DNA of 64,000 nt from Ursus arctos (GCF_023065955.2 NW_026622808.1:42048475-42112474), one strand, 5' to 3'. Shown: positions 21,966-34,034, counted from the stretch's first letter. The notes: generated by a model from the sequence alone, not told the origin. Translations and numbers: made by a program.

Positions 21966-24229
21966 GGTTTAATGACCTGGGTCCTGTCCTGGTCGATATA
22001 TCAGAGAATAATCTTAGTCAACAAATTCAAGAGTAAGGGAGTCAAGCAGATTAGACTGAACTTCGTTTATTGAAAACATAGTAGGCTTTTATATGATGCT
22101 CTCACCACCAATGCATGAGGCCTAACCATGATTATCACAGTTCTTAATGCCTCTTTCAGCAAAGAAATAACATTCTATAAAAACAGTAGAATGATATCTG
22201 ACAAAAGTATTAGAAAGATGATGATTATGATCATAGTTACAGAAGCAGAAACAGCAACGAGAATGCCATTAAAACCACTACCATTTATATACCAGGCCCT
22301 ATACTATTACATGTAAGGCATATAAAAGGCATTACATAAAGCCTTCCTCCCTACCTTGTTACATGTTCCTTCTTTCATCCTGCAAAATGTTTTACATATA
22401 ACAGGCACTCCATTTTTTTTTGGATTGGTAAATAAATGAATAAAACAATAGAGTATATTGAAGGTATAGAGAAATTATTCATAAGTCATGCTCAAAATTC
22501 CCAATGACACAGAGAATATAACCACACCACATATCAAATCCAAGCCACATGCCATGCAGTGCGCTATTGAAATAAAATGTAACTATTGTTTTGGGAATAA
22601 CGCTCAGGATCCAGTAAAAGATACTGTATTAATTATATTGTTTTCCATAGAACTTTTCTAAGGTTGCCCAGGACAACAAGACTGTAGAGCATTCATGATG
22701 AAACTGTCAAAGAGGACTAGACTTGAGGGACCTTTGGGAGAAGAGAGATTTGAAAATAATGTACTGCCTGCCCATGGTGCAGACGTGCCTGTCTCTGCAA
22801 GTACGACCACATTATTGATTCTCTAAGGAAGAAAGGAAATATGACTTTGTCCCTTAACTGACATCAAAGTTATAGTGCTATGCAACAGTGCCCAAAAGCA
22901 TTTGCAAATATTTTTATTCCGATACAGAACCTGAGTGTCCTAGAAGACATAAAGCTAATTGATCCAAAATGCAGGGGTCAGGAGGCACTGAAACTCTGTG
23001 GTGGGAGGTTGGGGGGGGGGGCAGTAAATATTTGAAAGAGACAAGTCACCAGAATCAAAGGCCTAAAATTCTCTGAAAAAAAAAATGAAGGACTCAAAGA
23101 TATTTTACCTTTTTGTACACAGACACCAAACTGTGATCAGTAATGGCAGTGAGAGCACAGAAAAAATAAATACAAAGTCTATGTCTAAGCTGAAGACATA
23201 ACTATTCCAAAGAATAGTTTCCCTATCATTAGTCATTTGTCTAAGACTTTTTGACCAGCATGAAGTAGCACAGTAGAGGATATATTTCTGTGTACCCATC
23301 AGGGAATATTCTTGTTATAATGGCTATCTCTATAAACTAATATATGCTGTGAACTCTAATGGGAACTGAAAAAGGTGCAATTTCTCAACTACAATAGAAG
23401 GTACAATAAATATTTACAGAATACTTAAAATGAGAGTGTATCTAGTCAAAAATAAAAAGTAGATGATTCAAAGCTGGAATGTCCAATAGGAAATTTTATT
23501 TGGTCTTGTTTGGTAATTAGAGAAAGAAAGATCAAGCCATATGTCAGATGCAATTTAGTTTTTTTAAAGCATAATCTAATCATAAACTAGAGGGTCACAA
23601 AGAGTTAGAGCTGAACAGATCATAAAAAAGCATACATTTCCATGCACTACAAACAATCACAATCCCTTGAACAATTCCCCCAAAGCTGCCTAACATCAAA
23701 CATCAGTTGCTTTAGAATCCATCAGCAAATTTAGGGTGCCTCCAAAGGGGCCTGACAGGTTAGGCAAAGAAAGCACTGTACACCATCAGTTCTTTCAGCG
23801 CTGTCTAAAGATCTATAGGTCAGAGTGGGGCAGGCTCTGATGTTTCCTCCATTAATTATTTAAGGTAATATTCTGGATGCCAGCAAATCCTAACAACTTC
23901 AAATATAAACACTTTTATGCTTCAAAGATATGCTTTCAATAAACAAATCAAAACACTTCTCCAAAAAAAAAAAAATCTGATGATGCATATTTTATCTTTC
24001 AATGGACCTCCTTTTACCAATAAATTTAGACTTAATCATACACTTTGAGTCAACTTACAACAACAAATGAGAGCCTGTCATGTTTTGCACACACTTCACC
24101 TCTATCACCCATCAGCCAACCTATCTACCCTAGTGACCTAGTTTTAGCTGATGAAAGCTTCGATAAATATGTTTACCATAACTAGTAATAATGACTGAGT
24201 TTAAAGGTTCTTTAACCTAGTTTTGTTAT
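21966..24229. other. Unique AT-rich sequence
   Basis: About 2.3 kb. A possible very weak antisense MIR trace lies near 22190-22330 ('tataccaggccctatac'). A G11 run at 23011-23021 sits in a G-rich patch. No exon is supported. Confidence 0.4.
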
Positions 24230-24600
24230 TTTACTTTTACTATAGTTAATTTCAAGCATATACAGAAGTAGACCAATAAAACCAATCTTGGCATACCTAC
24301 AACCTTGCCAAAATGACCACTTCATGGCCAATCTTGTGCCATAGCCAATCTTACCCTAATTCACTCCCCAGTCTCATTTGTAAACAAATCACAGTCATCA
24401 CATAATTTCATCTTACATATTTCTATATGTATCGCTCTAAAAAAACAAGGACTTAAAAACATTTTTAAAAAGAACCTAAAAATTAACATTTTAACAATAT
24501 CAATATGTTTTAAGGGTCTTTTAAAATACCTAAAACTAACAATGACAAAACAATATTAACTGTGTAGCGTTTAAATTTCCAAATTTCTCATAAACATCTT
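24230..24600. repeat. Old LINE-like repeat relic
   Basis: 'gcatatacagaagtagacca', 'cacataatttcatcttacat', 'atttctatatgtatcgctct', 'aaaaacaaggacttaaaaac', 'acctaaaaattaacatttta' and 'taaatttccaaatttctcat' recall a motif series of old mammalian LINE-associated repeats. I cannot fix the family or strand by eye. Confidence 0.5.
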
Positions 24601-24854
24601 AAGTACAATCTTAGTTCTTAAAAAAGTCATTAGTATTGCTAGTTATTTTTTAAGCTACAACTTCTCAAAAAGTTAATTCAAATGTGAGTTAATTGAAATC
24701 ACTGTTCTATTGCTCTTTCAGAGAGATCACGAAAATCAACTATGGATTGTCAGGTTCCGGAAACATTAGGAGGGACTGACTGAGACAGTCAAATGATTTC
24801 TAACCAAGTAACTGGACCACAAGCAAATTAGGTCACCATAAACACCATGTAAAT
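24601..24854. other. Unique non-coding sequence
   Basis: Nothing recognised. Confidence 0.4.
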
Positions 24855-25065
24855 GACAATAAGAGTTAATATTTGCTAAGGATTTGTGTGTCAGATCCTC
24901 GGGCCAATCTCGCTCAACTCAACTTCAGTGAATCCTCACAACCACCCCCGGAAAGGTTTGATGGCTTGAACAACGGGCACCCAGTGAGGAAGGGGCAGAG
25001 TAAGGGACTTAAGGAAGCAAGTCAAACCACCTGATTTCCTGTCACTGACACTGTACCCAAAACCT
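24855..25065 (-). repeat. MIR SINE fragment
   Basis: 'taagagttaatatttgctaa', 'cagtgaatcctcacaaccac', 'cagtgaggaaggggcagag' and 'gtcaaaccacctgatttcct' give a reverse-complement MIR with a central deletion. Confidence 0.7.
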
Positions 25066-28030
25066 GGGGGGACACCAACCTGAGAGCTCCATGAAGAGAA
25101 GCAAATTCAGGAAGAACATTCTGAGCAGGTTGTAGAAGGTACTTAAAGCAGAATGAGAAACCGATGCTCATGGCTGCTGCAATTTTATAATTACCTTTCT
25201 TTTCTTTTTAAGTTTAATTACTGCTCAGAGTTGGAAACATAAAAGGTGAAGTACTGTGCTAGTAGGGGATCCATGCACAAAAACAGCAGTGAAGAAGTCT
25301 AGGTTCTGCTCACCTCCTCTGTCACATTCCTTCAAGAGGGTTCTGAAGACAATGCAGATCTGAAGTGTAGCAATTAATAAGTACAGTTACACACTTCTAC
25401 AAGCTACACATAATCTATTTTGAATTCACCACTCAATTATTTCATGCCTGGGGTTTTCTGTGATGCCTGCCTATCTCAAACTTGCTAATGGAGAGAAGTA
25501 AGCCTATTGTAAAGTCAAAACACTTCATCATCACATTTTATAGTACAAAAGAGTGAGTCCCGAGTTTAACTCGTTCTCTGACAATTCGGAGATGATCAAG
25601 TCTTAATGCCAAGCCATTTATACAGCAATCCTGACTCCTATTTCCATCTCCCCTTTTCCATCATCCTAAAGGTATAACACCAGGTAACAAAGTTCAAGTT
25701 AATTACCCAGAAAATCCATTTCTGCAGCCAAAGAAAAGGGAATGTGGATGGACATTCTAAGTGCCTGTTAAAAATACCAAGTAATTAGAGGCTCTTTATT
25801 CAGATATTTACAAGACCCTCTGTGAAGCCAACATTCTGTAATCCAAATGCAAACATTCTGTGAAGGAAGGAAAGGCTAGAAAGAAAACCCAGACAAGACC
25901 CCTGGAACTGCTCAAAACATAAAGATGACAGCAGGTTCATTTGATTTAAATATAAAGCTTTGCTAAGTGATCAGGAAACCAAAGCAATGCTGGGGTGGGG
26001 GGGGGAGGGGGGAGGCGGCAGGCTTGCTTCACAAGTACTTAGTTCCTCTGATTGAATTAAAAGGTTCTATTTGAGATGCTCAGTCTATCAACATACTTAC
26101 TAAGTCCCAGTTATGTTTCCCAGCAGTGTTTTAGGCACAGTAGCTCAGTCCCAGCCCTAGGACATGTTTTGCTGCTACTTGTTTTCTTTCACTTACGGAT
26201 TTTAGGGAACCTCATACCAAGACTGAAAGATACTTTTCTCTTGTATCTTATTATTCCAAATAACCTTTTATTTATTCAACATTTATGGTAGAGCCATTCA
26301 GAGGTCACATCTACTGAAGGGTAGGACATCTAGAAGCTTGCCATGTTGGGGGAATGGAGTCTTGCAGGCCCTCTGCAGAGCAGGGGGTGAAATACGATGA
26401 TTGCTGGATCACAGGAAGGTCTAGGGGAGGACCCAGGACAGCTAGAACAACAGGTTTGGGAGCATTCCTGGGAACTCAGGGCAACAGCTACGTACAACAG
26501 AAGTATTTCAATATTTTAGTAACCAGTATGACTAAATCAGCATTTATGACTACACAGAATCTTGGCAGCCCTGGGTTGTCTAGTACTGTATAGATAAACA
26601 AGTCCAAGAGCAGGCAGCTCTCTAAACAATATGGTACATAACAAATAAATACCATGTAAGTTTTATATAAACAGAACAGGTTATCTTGGACTTTTCAAAA
26701 GTTCTTGTGGAAAATATAGCAAATAGCTCATGTGCAAAGATTCTAGAAAAAAGCTTTTCCAATTTACGTTCTCCAGTACCTCAAGCATTACTGTTCCATA
26801 TATGATGGTTGTTTTGTTGATCACAAATACCTAACGATATTTAACTCTCATTCAAGTTCAAAAGATCAAAAGATCTAAAGAAAGACCAGGTAGAAGAGCT
26901 ATAAGTAAAATCAAGGTAGAAACTTTGTGTCAACTTTTTGTGTCATACATGAAACTATAAAGATTCCCTTGAATAATCTGAGTGACTGCACATAAAGTCT
27001 AATCCACCTTCAGTAGTCCCTCTGTTTTAACTCATGGATCCCACACTCCCTGCTACACAGAGTCCAGGGTTGGACTAGTTGATGTGAAATGGCTTGGGAT
27101 CTCAGAAAGAGAGCAAGAACGGTGCTGAGAGGCGTTAGGAAGAAAATAAACATGTTGTCAGAATGCATAATATACAACAAATAACATTGGATAGAAAAAA
27201 AAATAATCTTATTATCTTCCTCTAATAAATATCATTATTAATCATTTCCCTCCAGAACATGTACAGAGTTCTAACATAATGCTACCTATTCATTTCCACC
27301 TCTTTTTCTCAAGAGGGACAGGTCCTGATTGGAAAATCTGAAAAATCAAGCTCAAGATACAACTGAGTTAGGTAGCAAATTACCCTTAGAAGGCACAGAA
27401 AGCACATGCAATCTCATTAGAAAGTGTGTGCTCGCACTTTCCATTTCCTAGAAAGCAATCAAAGCCCTGACTTGCAACACTGTCCAATTTAATGGAGCAT
27501 TAGTTAAACTCTCTTTATCAATGTTTGAATTTTGAAAAACACACGGAATTAAACAAGGACACCAAGACTATGATCAAATTGGAGCTTTCTTGAATCTAGC
27601 TTATACCCTTTTGGCCCAGACAATATGTAGCATTGACCCCACATACATTAAGTAAAGCCACCTGTGCCCACTCACTAATCACTCACACCTGCTTCTACCA
27701 TTCTACTGCTCAGATACTGACCAGAACATCTGCTCACTTCAGATAAAGATTCAGTGCACATCTAAATCACATAACGGGCTTCTAAACCATTATTGTGAAA
27801 GGAGAAGCAGTCAATATGCTAATTTTTGAGGCTTTCTGCCTAATTTTCATTAGCTTACCCTAATTTCTTTTTCATCTTTGGGAAAGGGGCCTGTGCCTAT
27901 TTTCATTGCCAAAAGATGTCCATGCTTGCAGACAGCCAGAAAGTATGACAACTCCTTCTACTTCAAATTTCCCAGACACAAAACAAGGGGCATCAAACTG
28001 AAGTCAGCTCCTTGCAGTTTATATTACTCT
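25066..28030. other. Unique sequence with a G-rich patch
   Basis: Nearly 3 kb without a recognised family. A strong G-rich patch lies at 25991-26015. The 71-codon (26076-26291) and 79-codon (26354-26593) plus frames have no support. This is among the longest repeat-poor intervals of the window. Confidence 0.42.
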
Positions 28031-28105
28031 TAGCAGTCTCTCTCAATCTCTCTCCTCCCCCTCCTCCCCCTCCTCCTCCTCCACCTCCACCACCACCACC
28101 ACCAC

Positions 28106-28142
<37 letters not shown>

Positions 28143-28168
28143 CACTATATATAAATATATATATATAC
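28031..28168. repeat. Compound CT/CCT/CCA/TA microsatellite
   Basis: In order: CT/TCC-rich pyrimidine run (about 28036-28082), CCA/CCT triplets (28081-28106), CT dinucleotides (28107-28127), TA dinucleotides (28127-28142) and a second interrupted TA block (28145-28168). The plus-frame poly-Pro/Leu-Ser/Tyr-Ile peptide across it is an artefact. Triplex formation and slippage are plausible. Confidence 0.96.
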
Positions 28169-28654
28169 TGGGTCTCAGTGTTCTTCAAATTTAAATAAGA
28201 GGTGGAAAGTAACCCTTCCAGCTTTCACATTTACTAAGTTTACTTTTAACCAAAATGGTCAATGAATTTCAAAATATAAAGACATGGCCAAATTCTAACG
28301 CCATGAAACAAATCAAGGCAAAGGACGATATTGTACTAGCAATTAGGCAATCACAGGCTAAGATGATCAATATTCACAATGCTTTTGTGAACACAGATAT
28401 GGTTTCAGTCAATCTTACTTGGTTGTATGTATTAAGCCCCCCAAAATAGTAAGTTACTATTTTCATAATATCTGGTAGTTAAAATGTTACATGAGACACC
28501 ACTACTGTCCCCTCCCCCCACACACACAAACCTCTCACTTTCAGCAAGTAACAAAAATGTGATGCAGGTATCATAAATGAGCCAATAACTACTGAATTCA
28601 AATTGTGTACCAAATGTGTATTTTATTCTCAGATAAAAAGTTACATTTATCCCT
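28169..28654. other. Unique non-coding sequence
   Basis: Nothing recognised. Small frames of 64 and 75 codons have no support. Confidence 0.42.
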
Positions 28655-28800
28655 AACAACCCATCACTGATTTACCACAATTATCCCCACTTTAGGAAAA
28701 ACAAACAAACAAACAACAAAAAACCTGAGGCTGAGAGAGTTACATTTATTTCCCCAATGTCACAACCCGAAGTACTCAAGCCCAGAATACTCAAAACCTC
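28655..28800 (-). repeat. MIR fragment with an internal CAAA run
   Basis: 'ccctaacaacccatcactga', 'acaattatccccactttagg', then a small (ACAA)n run at 28698-28722, then 'aacctgaggctgagagagtt' and 'caatgtcacaacccgaagta'. The simple repeat sits where the MIR 'acagatgaggaaactgagg' segment should be. Confidence 0.65.
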
Positions 28801-28894
28801 TCATTCTCAACCGACTTGAACAGGGGAGGAATTCAGGCGGGGACTTCAACCATGTGTCACTTGATTTGCATAAAGTACTTCTGTGCTCGTATGG

Positions 28895-29130
28895 GTATTA
28901 ATAACAGCTAGCATTTACTGAGCACTTTCTTCGCTCTAAGCCCTCCACATGATTTAACTAGTTCTCAAAACAACCCTATAGGGTAGATACTATTGTTACA
29001 TTATTTCACAGGTGGGCCTACAGGTACCAAGATGGTAAGTACCTTGCACAGGCAGCAACTTCAGGCCTCTCATCAAGGCATGCTGGCTCTGGGGTCCATG
29101 CTTTGACCCCTGCACTACATTATCCTCAAC
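28895..29130 (-). repeat. MIR SINE, nearly full length
   Basis: 'taacagctagcatttactga', 'gcactttcttcgctctaagc', 'aacaaccctatagggtagat', 'actattgttacattatttca', 'caggtgggcctacag', 'catgctggctctggggtcca' and 'tgctttgacccctgcactac' run in reverse-complement MIR order. Confidence 0.85.
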
Positions 29131-31034
29131 CTCTGAAAACAGAAGATAAGTACAAAGCAAAGGAGGAGAAGTAAAAGACGCTGAGAAGCAACAAGCTAGA
29201 TCTCCAAACCTGAAAAGCACACCTTGTACCCAAGCCCTCCTTGCATTTCCAATCTCAGGATTCCCTAATGATTTCTAAGTGGAAAGCAATCTGGTGGGTC
29301 AACAGTAAGAGGACAAAATCAAATGGTGTCAAGTTGTTCTCTAGAAAACACGTTAAAAGATGTATGAAAGCAGCATAGATCTGAAAGGCAAACCATAATC
29401 TACTGAAATAGCATCTTAAAATTAGGCAACAGCGAAGGAGAGTGCATTTACCTTTCAGGAAAGAAATAGAAATAATTCACTAATGAGACAATAGAGTCAG
29501 CCAAATTGACACATAGTTTCTTGCCTCTACGTACATACTCCCTTCTCTCAACCAGAAGCCCTACAGAAAGCAAGATTATAATAGAAATGCTGACACAACT
29601 AACCTCATAATGTTTCATACCCAAAGCCATAATTATATTTTCTAATTGTATACTGGGCAAAAGAAATGCCAACCAGAACAAAAACATAACTAGCTAGAAA
29701 CAGTCTATCAGAATTCTCACATTATAGAAAATGCCTATGAAACACTATTATCTTCAGCCACAGCCAGAAGATGTCAGACAATCAATTCATATAACATGCC
29801 AGCTTAATAAAATCTGCATACAATATTTATGAATGCAGTAATATTCCTTTTTATCACAAGTTATTAATGGTCAATTTAATGAACATCTACAGCTGGAATG
29901 CTTTGGTTCTGTATGATATTTTAATCATCTTTAGCCATGGATTTAAATGCACTTCATTTTATAACCATCGGCTATTCAATAGGATAAGAAAGCCCTTTCA
30001 TAAGTACTGAGATATTTGGGGTAGGTAACCAATTTCATCTTTATCATTCTTGATTTCCCTAACATTTTAAAACTAGAAGCAAAACTACATGGTCCATTAC
30101 AATCATATTTACGTTAAAGTCTACGTTAGGACACAGAAGTTTTCCTAAAGCTGTACTGCATGTTCAGTTAGCTTCGAACCTCCTTCCATTCCCTTTCCAA
30201 TAAAGAACTTCCCAATCTTGTTTACACAAAACAATCTTCCTCGAAGCCATTTGGACTTTAGAGGAGTGGAGGAAATAGGGATATTTTTAAGTAAAGAGAA
30301 CAATATGAAATTTTGACTTAAGGACAACAGGCACAAGGACAAAAAGTACCTAAGCTGTGACTTTTAGATTTGAAATACTGACTTTCGACAATACATAAAT
30401 CTGTAGATGGCAGGCATTTTCCAAACTTCTCTAATAAGTAGGATCTGAATATATCCAGGAAGATCATGACTCATTAAATTTCATTTTAAGCTTCTTGAAT
30501 CTGCCTAAATTTTCTCATCTTATCAGACAAGCCAATATATGCTTACACTGTGAGGTTAAAGCAATGAACTTATGAAGAGAACCTGTCAAATCAAATTATC
30601 AACAAGCAATAGTCCCCCTATTGGGGAGTATCTAAGCTTCAATGTCAATTTTAAAGAAATGTGCTTACATTTGCATTTTAATTAGATCACACCTTCAACA
30701 TCATACTAATTTTGGTTTAATGCTCTATTTTATTACCATTTCCAAAATGACATTTTTAAATGTGTGTATCAAGAAAAAAACCTGTACTTTTATTTTGACA
30801 AAACTCATAAATATTGAACTTTAATTAGTATGAACAGAAATCTAAAATTCTAAATATTTAGAACTGGATTTAAGAAAACCTTCCAAGAGCAAATTATTCA
30901 AGTCTTATTGAAGAACATAATGAAAGGTTGTATGGAATATGAAATTTAGGTTCTTCTGAGTGACCAAAAGCTAGATATTCATGCTTTAAGAAAAAAAAAA
31001 GTAAAGGTCATTTTGGTTAAGCTTTTCATTAAAA
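29131..31034. other. Unique AT-rich sequence
   Basis: About 1.9 kb with no recognised family. A 79-codon minus frame at 29448-29687 is hydrophobic and membrane-like, but AT-rich random sequence yields such frames readily. No gene called. Confidence 0.42.
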
Positions 31035-31195
31035 TGGGCACCTGGATGGCTCAGTCTGTTAAAGCGACCAACTCTTGATTTTGGCTTAGGTCATGATCTC
31101 AGGGTCTGCACGGAGTCCGCTTGAGATTCTCTCCTTCCTCCTCTCCCCCATCTCCCACCACCCCCCCCAGTTCGCACTAACTAAATAAAGTTTAA
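31035..31195 (+). mobile_element. SINEC with an internal deletion
   Basis: Sense head 'gggcacctggatggctcagt', 'tcttgattttggcttaggtc', 'atgatctcagggtctgcacg', CT-rich body and 'actaaataaagtttaaag'. The segment that should carry the B box between 'cagggt' and 'ctgcacggagtc' is missing (about 30-40 bases), so internal Pol III promoter function should be lost. TSD not clear. Confidence 0.88.
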
Positions 31196-31407
31196 AGACT
31201 TTCTTTATAATTTAGACATGATCTATGTTGTTTCTTTGGAGGAAGTAGGAGGAACCAGACAGATTAAGGTTGCTTTCTCTCCATTTAAAAAGATATGTAC
31301 ACTTAAATACATTAACTGTGAGAAAATTCATCAATGTAACCTTTCTGAAGTGAAAAGTCCTGTGTTATTTAATACATTCATGATGTTGTGTTACCTTTAT
31401 CACTATG

Positions 31408-31473
31408 TTCTCATCACTGATGAAAACACTGATAGTGTTTTATCACTATCAGAATGTTTTCATCTGATAAGAA
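31408..31473. other. Long near-perfect stem-loop, 30-base arms
   Basis: Arms 31408-31437 and 31444-31473 are complementary over 27 positions around a 6-base loop (ttttat, 31438-31443). The only defects are a 2-base bulge on each side (ct on the left arm at 31417-31418, aa on the right arm at 31453-31454) and one C/A mismatch. It is mixed-sequence, not a simple repeat. It could be a small RNA hairpin, a tiny palindromic transposon relic or a local inverted duplication; nothing seen decides between them. The structure is certain, the function unknown. Confidence 0.9.
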
Positions 31474-31494
31474 AACCCAGTAACCATTAAGCAG

Positions 31495-31605
31495 CGATTC
31501 CACCCCTACCACCAGCCCACAGCAAACACTAATCTCCATGAATTTGCCTATCCTGAATATTTTATATAAACAGAATAATAAGAGTGGCCTTTAGTGTCTT
31601 TCATA
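31495..31605 (-). repeat. Antisense LINE-1 3'-region fragment
   Basis: 'ccaccagcccacagcaaaca', 'ctaatctccatgaatttgcc', 'tatcctgaatattttatata' and 'aacagaataataagagtggc' match the complement of the old LINE-1 3' segment. About 110 bases. Confidence 0.7.
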
Positions 31606-31939
31606 TCTGAAGTAAAAATATTGATAAAGAAGAAATAGCCAAGTTCTTCATTTTTCAATTTTTTTCCACTTTTTTTGTTCAAAAATTATTCCAAAAAGTG
31701 TTGAGGTTTTGTGTTCACTTTTTTATGAGATAAAGTAATATAAGTTTCCATGCCCTAATTTTTCCAAGCAAAAGTCAATGACAAATACCCATTTAAATTA
31801 AAAATCCCAGCCATTATGGGCATCAGAAGTAGATTCCATAAAAGCACAAAAGAAAACCTAAAAATATGGAGATCTACATTGTGTTCATGGCTGTGGAAAC
31901 CCAGTATCACCAATATGTTAAATTTCCCTAAATTAATCT
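31606..31939. other. AT-rich sequence, nothing recognised
   Basis: May be further LINE decay, but no family wording is visible. Confidence 0.35.
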
Positions 31940-33340
31940 AATTATTCAATGTCATGCCTTTAAAAAACCTCAATGGATTTCTTCCGTAGAACTTGAAAGT
32001 ATGGGGAAAATTCACTTGGAAGAGTCGGTGAAGATCAGCCATAAAAAGGGATGAAAACTAAGGAATGACTCATGCTTCCAGATACAAAGGTACCCTTTTT
32101 AACCACAGTAATCAGAGAACTATGTAACTGCAATTCAGAGAAAACAATTGAACTTGGACAGGCAAAAAGGATGTTCACGCATATATGTTAAAACCGTGGG
32201 CAAAGAATGGACTGGAACACTGGTTATTCACCTAGGAAATATGAATTCATAATTCATACCACATATAAAAAATATCTAGATGGTATCAAGGCATTTATGA
32301 AAAACAAAACTTTAGAAAAAATTATAGGAAAATACTGTTATGAGCTCAGGATTGGGAAAGATTCCTTGAACTGGATCCAAATGTACTGGTCATAAATGAA
32401 AATATAATCAAAAATTAAAAATTTTTGATTATCAAAACATGCACCCCCAACTAAAAATCTAAACTAAAATTCAGATATTTTTAAATGCATATAATCACAA
32501 AGAAATAAAAAAAAAATATGAAAACATAAATTAATAGAAAATAATGACCCAATTGAAAAGTAGGCAAAAGCATACACATAGGTAAGTGACAAAAAGGGAC
32601 ATCCAGAGAACAAATGAAAAAAATGAGGGAAATGGAAATTAAAACAATACTTTATACCCACCAGAGCAGCAAACACTTAAAAAAAATATACCAATATTAT
32701 TAGAGGAACCTGGGTAGCTCAGTCAGTTAAGCATCTGACTATTGATTTCAACTCAGATCTTGATCTCAGGGTCATGAGTTCAAGCCCCACTATGCCCAGC
32801 ATAGAGCCTACTTAAAAAAAAATACTAATATGATGAAGTATGAAGACATGGAAAACAGGAATTCTCACATCTTGCTATGGAAATTTACTGATAGAAATCA
32901 CTTAATTGGGATAGCAAAACTACTCTCCAGAAGTTGAAGAAATGGATTCCTTCCAACAAGGGATTTCCACTGGTAGGTAAATATTCTACAGAGGTCCACT
33001 CACTAATGCACCAGGAAACACATACAAGAATATGCATTTTACATTGTCTTAATGGAAAAAAAAATAGCAATAATCTAAATAAAGGGAATAGGAAATTAAC
33101 TTGTCATATATTTAGAGAACGGAATACAATACAGCAAGTAGAAGTGAAAAAATGAGGTCTTCATTCACCAATGTGACTATATCTCAAAAACAATGCTGAG
33201 TGAAAGAAATTCATGATGTACAGAATAACACTGTCTATAAAAAAAAACATTAACAACCTATGCTCTTTTCTTTGTAGAGACGCAGACACATGTAAGAAAC
33301 ACAAAAACTTCAGCAGGTAGGAAGCATACCAACTTCAGGT
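31940..33340 (+). mobile_element. Old LINE-1 (L1M-type) 3' portion, decayed
   Basis: Sense LINE-1 remnant: traces of the end of ORF2 ('ttgaaaagtaggcaaaagca', 'ccagagaacaaatgaaaaaa', 'ggaaattaaaacaatacttt') followed by 3' wording ('caggaattctcacatcttgc', 'atagcaataatctaaataaa', 'gctgagtgaaagaaattcat', 'cagaataacactgtctataa'). Stops and frameshifts pervade it, so no functional reverse transcriptase remains. Interrupted by a short SINEC at 32703-32820 and followed by further nested elements. A 10-base AT-rich inverted repeat lies at 32406-32430. Confidence 0.8.
32703..32820 (+). mobile_element. Short SINEC inserted in LINE-1
   Basis: Sense head 'gaggaacctgggtagctcag', 'tcagttaagcatctgac', 'gggtcatgagttcaagcccc' across the B box, ending 'gcctacttaaaaaa'. 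Short subfamily without the long CT body. Weak TSD-like flanks: 'taccaatattat' before and 'tactaatatgat' after. Confidence 0.9.
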
Positions 33341-33358
33341 TAGTAGATACTTCTAAAG

Positions 33359-33593
33359 CAGTAGTTCTCAAAAGGGGATGGTTTTGCTTCTCAAGGATAT
33401 TAGGCTGTATGTAGAGATATTTGGGCTGTCACAAGTAGGAAAGGGCATGTTACTGCATCTAGCAGGGAGAAGCCAGCATTGCAGTTAAATATCCTATAAT
33501 GCACAGGACGGCCCTTCACAAGAAAGAAATACCTGGTCCCTAATCTCAATGGCATCATCTTATCTCAATGAGTTGAGAAACCCAGCTCTAAAA
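33359..33593 (+). mobile_element. MER20-like hAT-Charlie element, full length
   Basis: Terminal inverted repeats 'cagtagttctcaa' and 'ttgagaaaccc' bound the element. Interior wording ('atattaggctgtatgtagag', 'ctgtcacaagtaggaaaggg', 'tactgcatctagcagggaga', 'atcctataatgcacaggacg') fits MER20. The expected 8-base hAT target duplication is ttctaaag on the left and a related ctctaaaa on the right. Non-autonomous; no transposase. It sits within the LINE-1-derived stretch. Confidence 0.85.
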
Positions 33594-33606
33594 AGAGAGG
33601 AAAGAC

Positions 33607-33796
33607 GGGGCATCTGGGGGGCTCAGTGGACTAAGTATCAGACTCTTGATTTCGGCTCAGGTCATGATCTCAGGGTCCTGAGATTGAGCCCTGTGTTCGA
33701 CTCCGTGCTCAGCATGGAGTCTGCATGAGATTCTCTCTCTTCCTCTCCCCCTGCCACTCCCCCTGCTCTCTCTTGCAAATAAATAAGTAATCTTGG
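33607..33796 (+). mobile_element. SINEC, first of a tandem pair
   Basis: Sense copy: 'ggggcatctggggggctcag', 'ttgatttcggctcaggtcat', 'gattgagccctgtgttcg', CT-rich body and 'caaataaataagtaatctt'. Its A tail is directly followed by another SINEC head. A shared outer TSD (aaaaagag[ag]gaaga at about 33591-33605 and again from 34003) brackets both copies. Confidence 0.93.
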
Positions 33797-34002
33797 GGTG
33801 CGTGAGTGGCTAAGTAACTGCCTTCAGCTCAGGTCATGATCCTGGGGTCCTGGGATCAAGTCCCACATTGGGCTCCCTGCTCAATGGAGAGTCTGCTGCT
33901 CCCTGTCCCTCTGTGTTCTCTCTCTCTCTCTCTCCCTCTCTCTCTTTCACAAATAAATAAATCTTTTTAAAAAATAAATAAATCCTTAAAAAATAAAAAA
34001 TA
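33797..34002 (+). mobile_element. SINEC, second of a tandem pair
   Basis: Sense copy: 'ggggtgcgtgagtggctaag', 'ctgccttcagctcaggtcat', 'ggatcaagtcccacattggg', a CT run at about 33919-33952, then 'aaataaataaatctttttaa' and a long A/T tail. The head begins in the tail of the preceding SINEC. The outer TSD suggests insertion of one into the tail of the other, or joint mobilisation of a dimer. Confidence 0.92.
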
Positions 34003-34034
34003 AAAAGAGGAAGAAGAATTAAGATCAGAGTTAG

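Noticed and set aside
28012..28194. Proline-rich peptide with signal-like start
   Set aside because: It is the translation of the compound CT/CCA/TA microsatellite.
31218..31490. 90-codon plus frame across the hairpin
   Set aside because: It contains the inverted repeat and AT-rich flanks; the peptide has no domain and no initiation or splice context.
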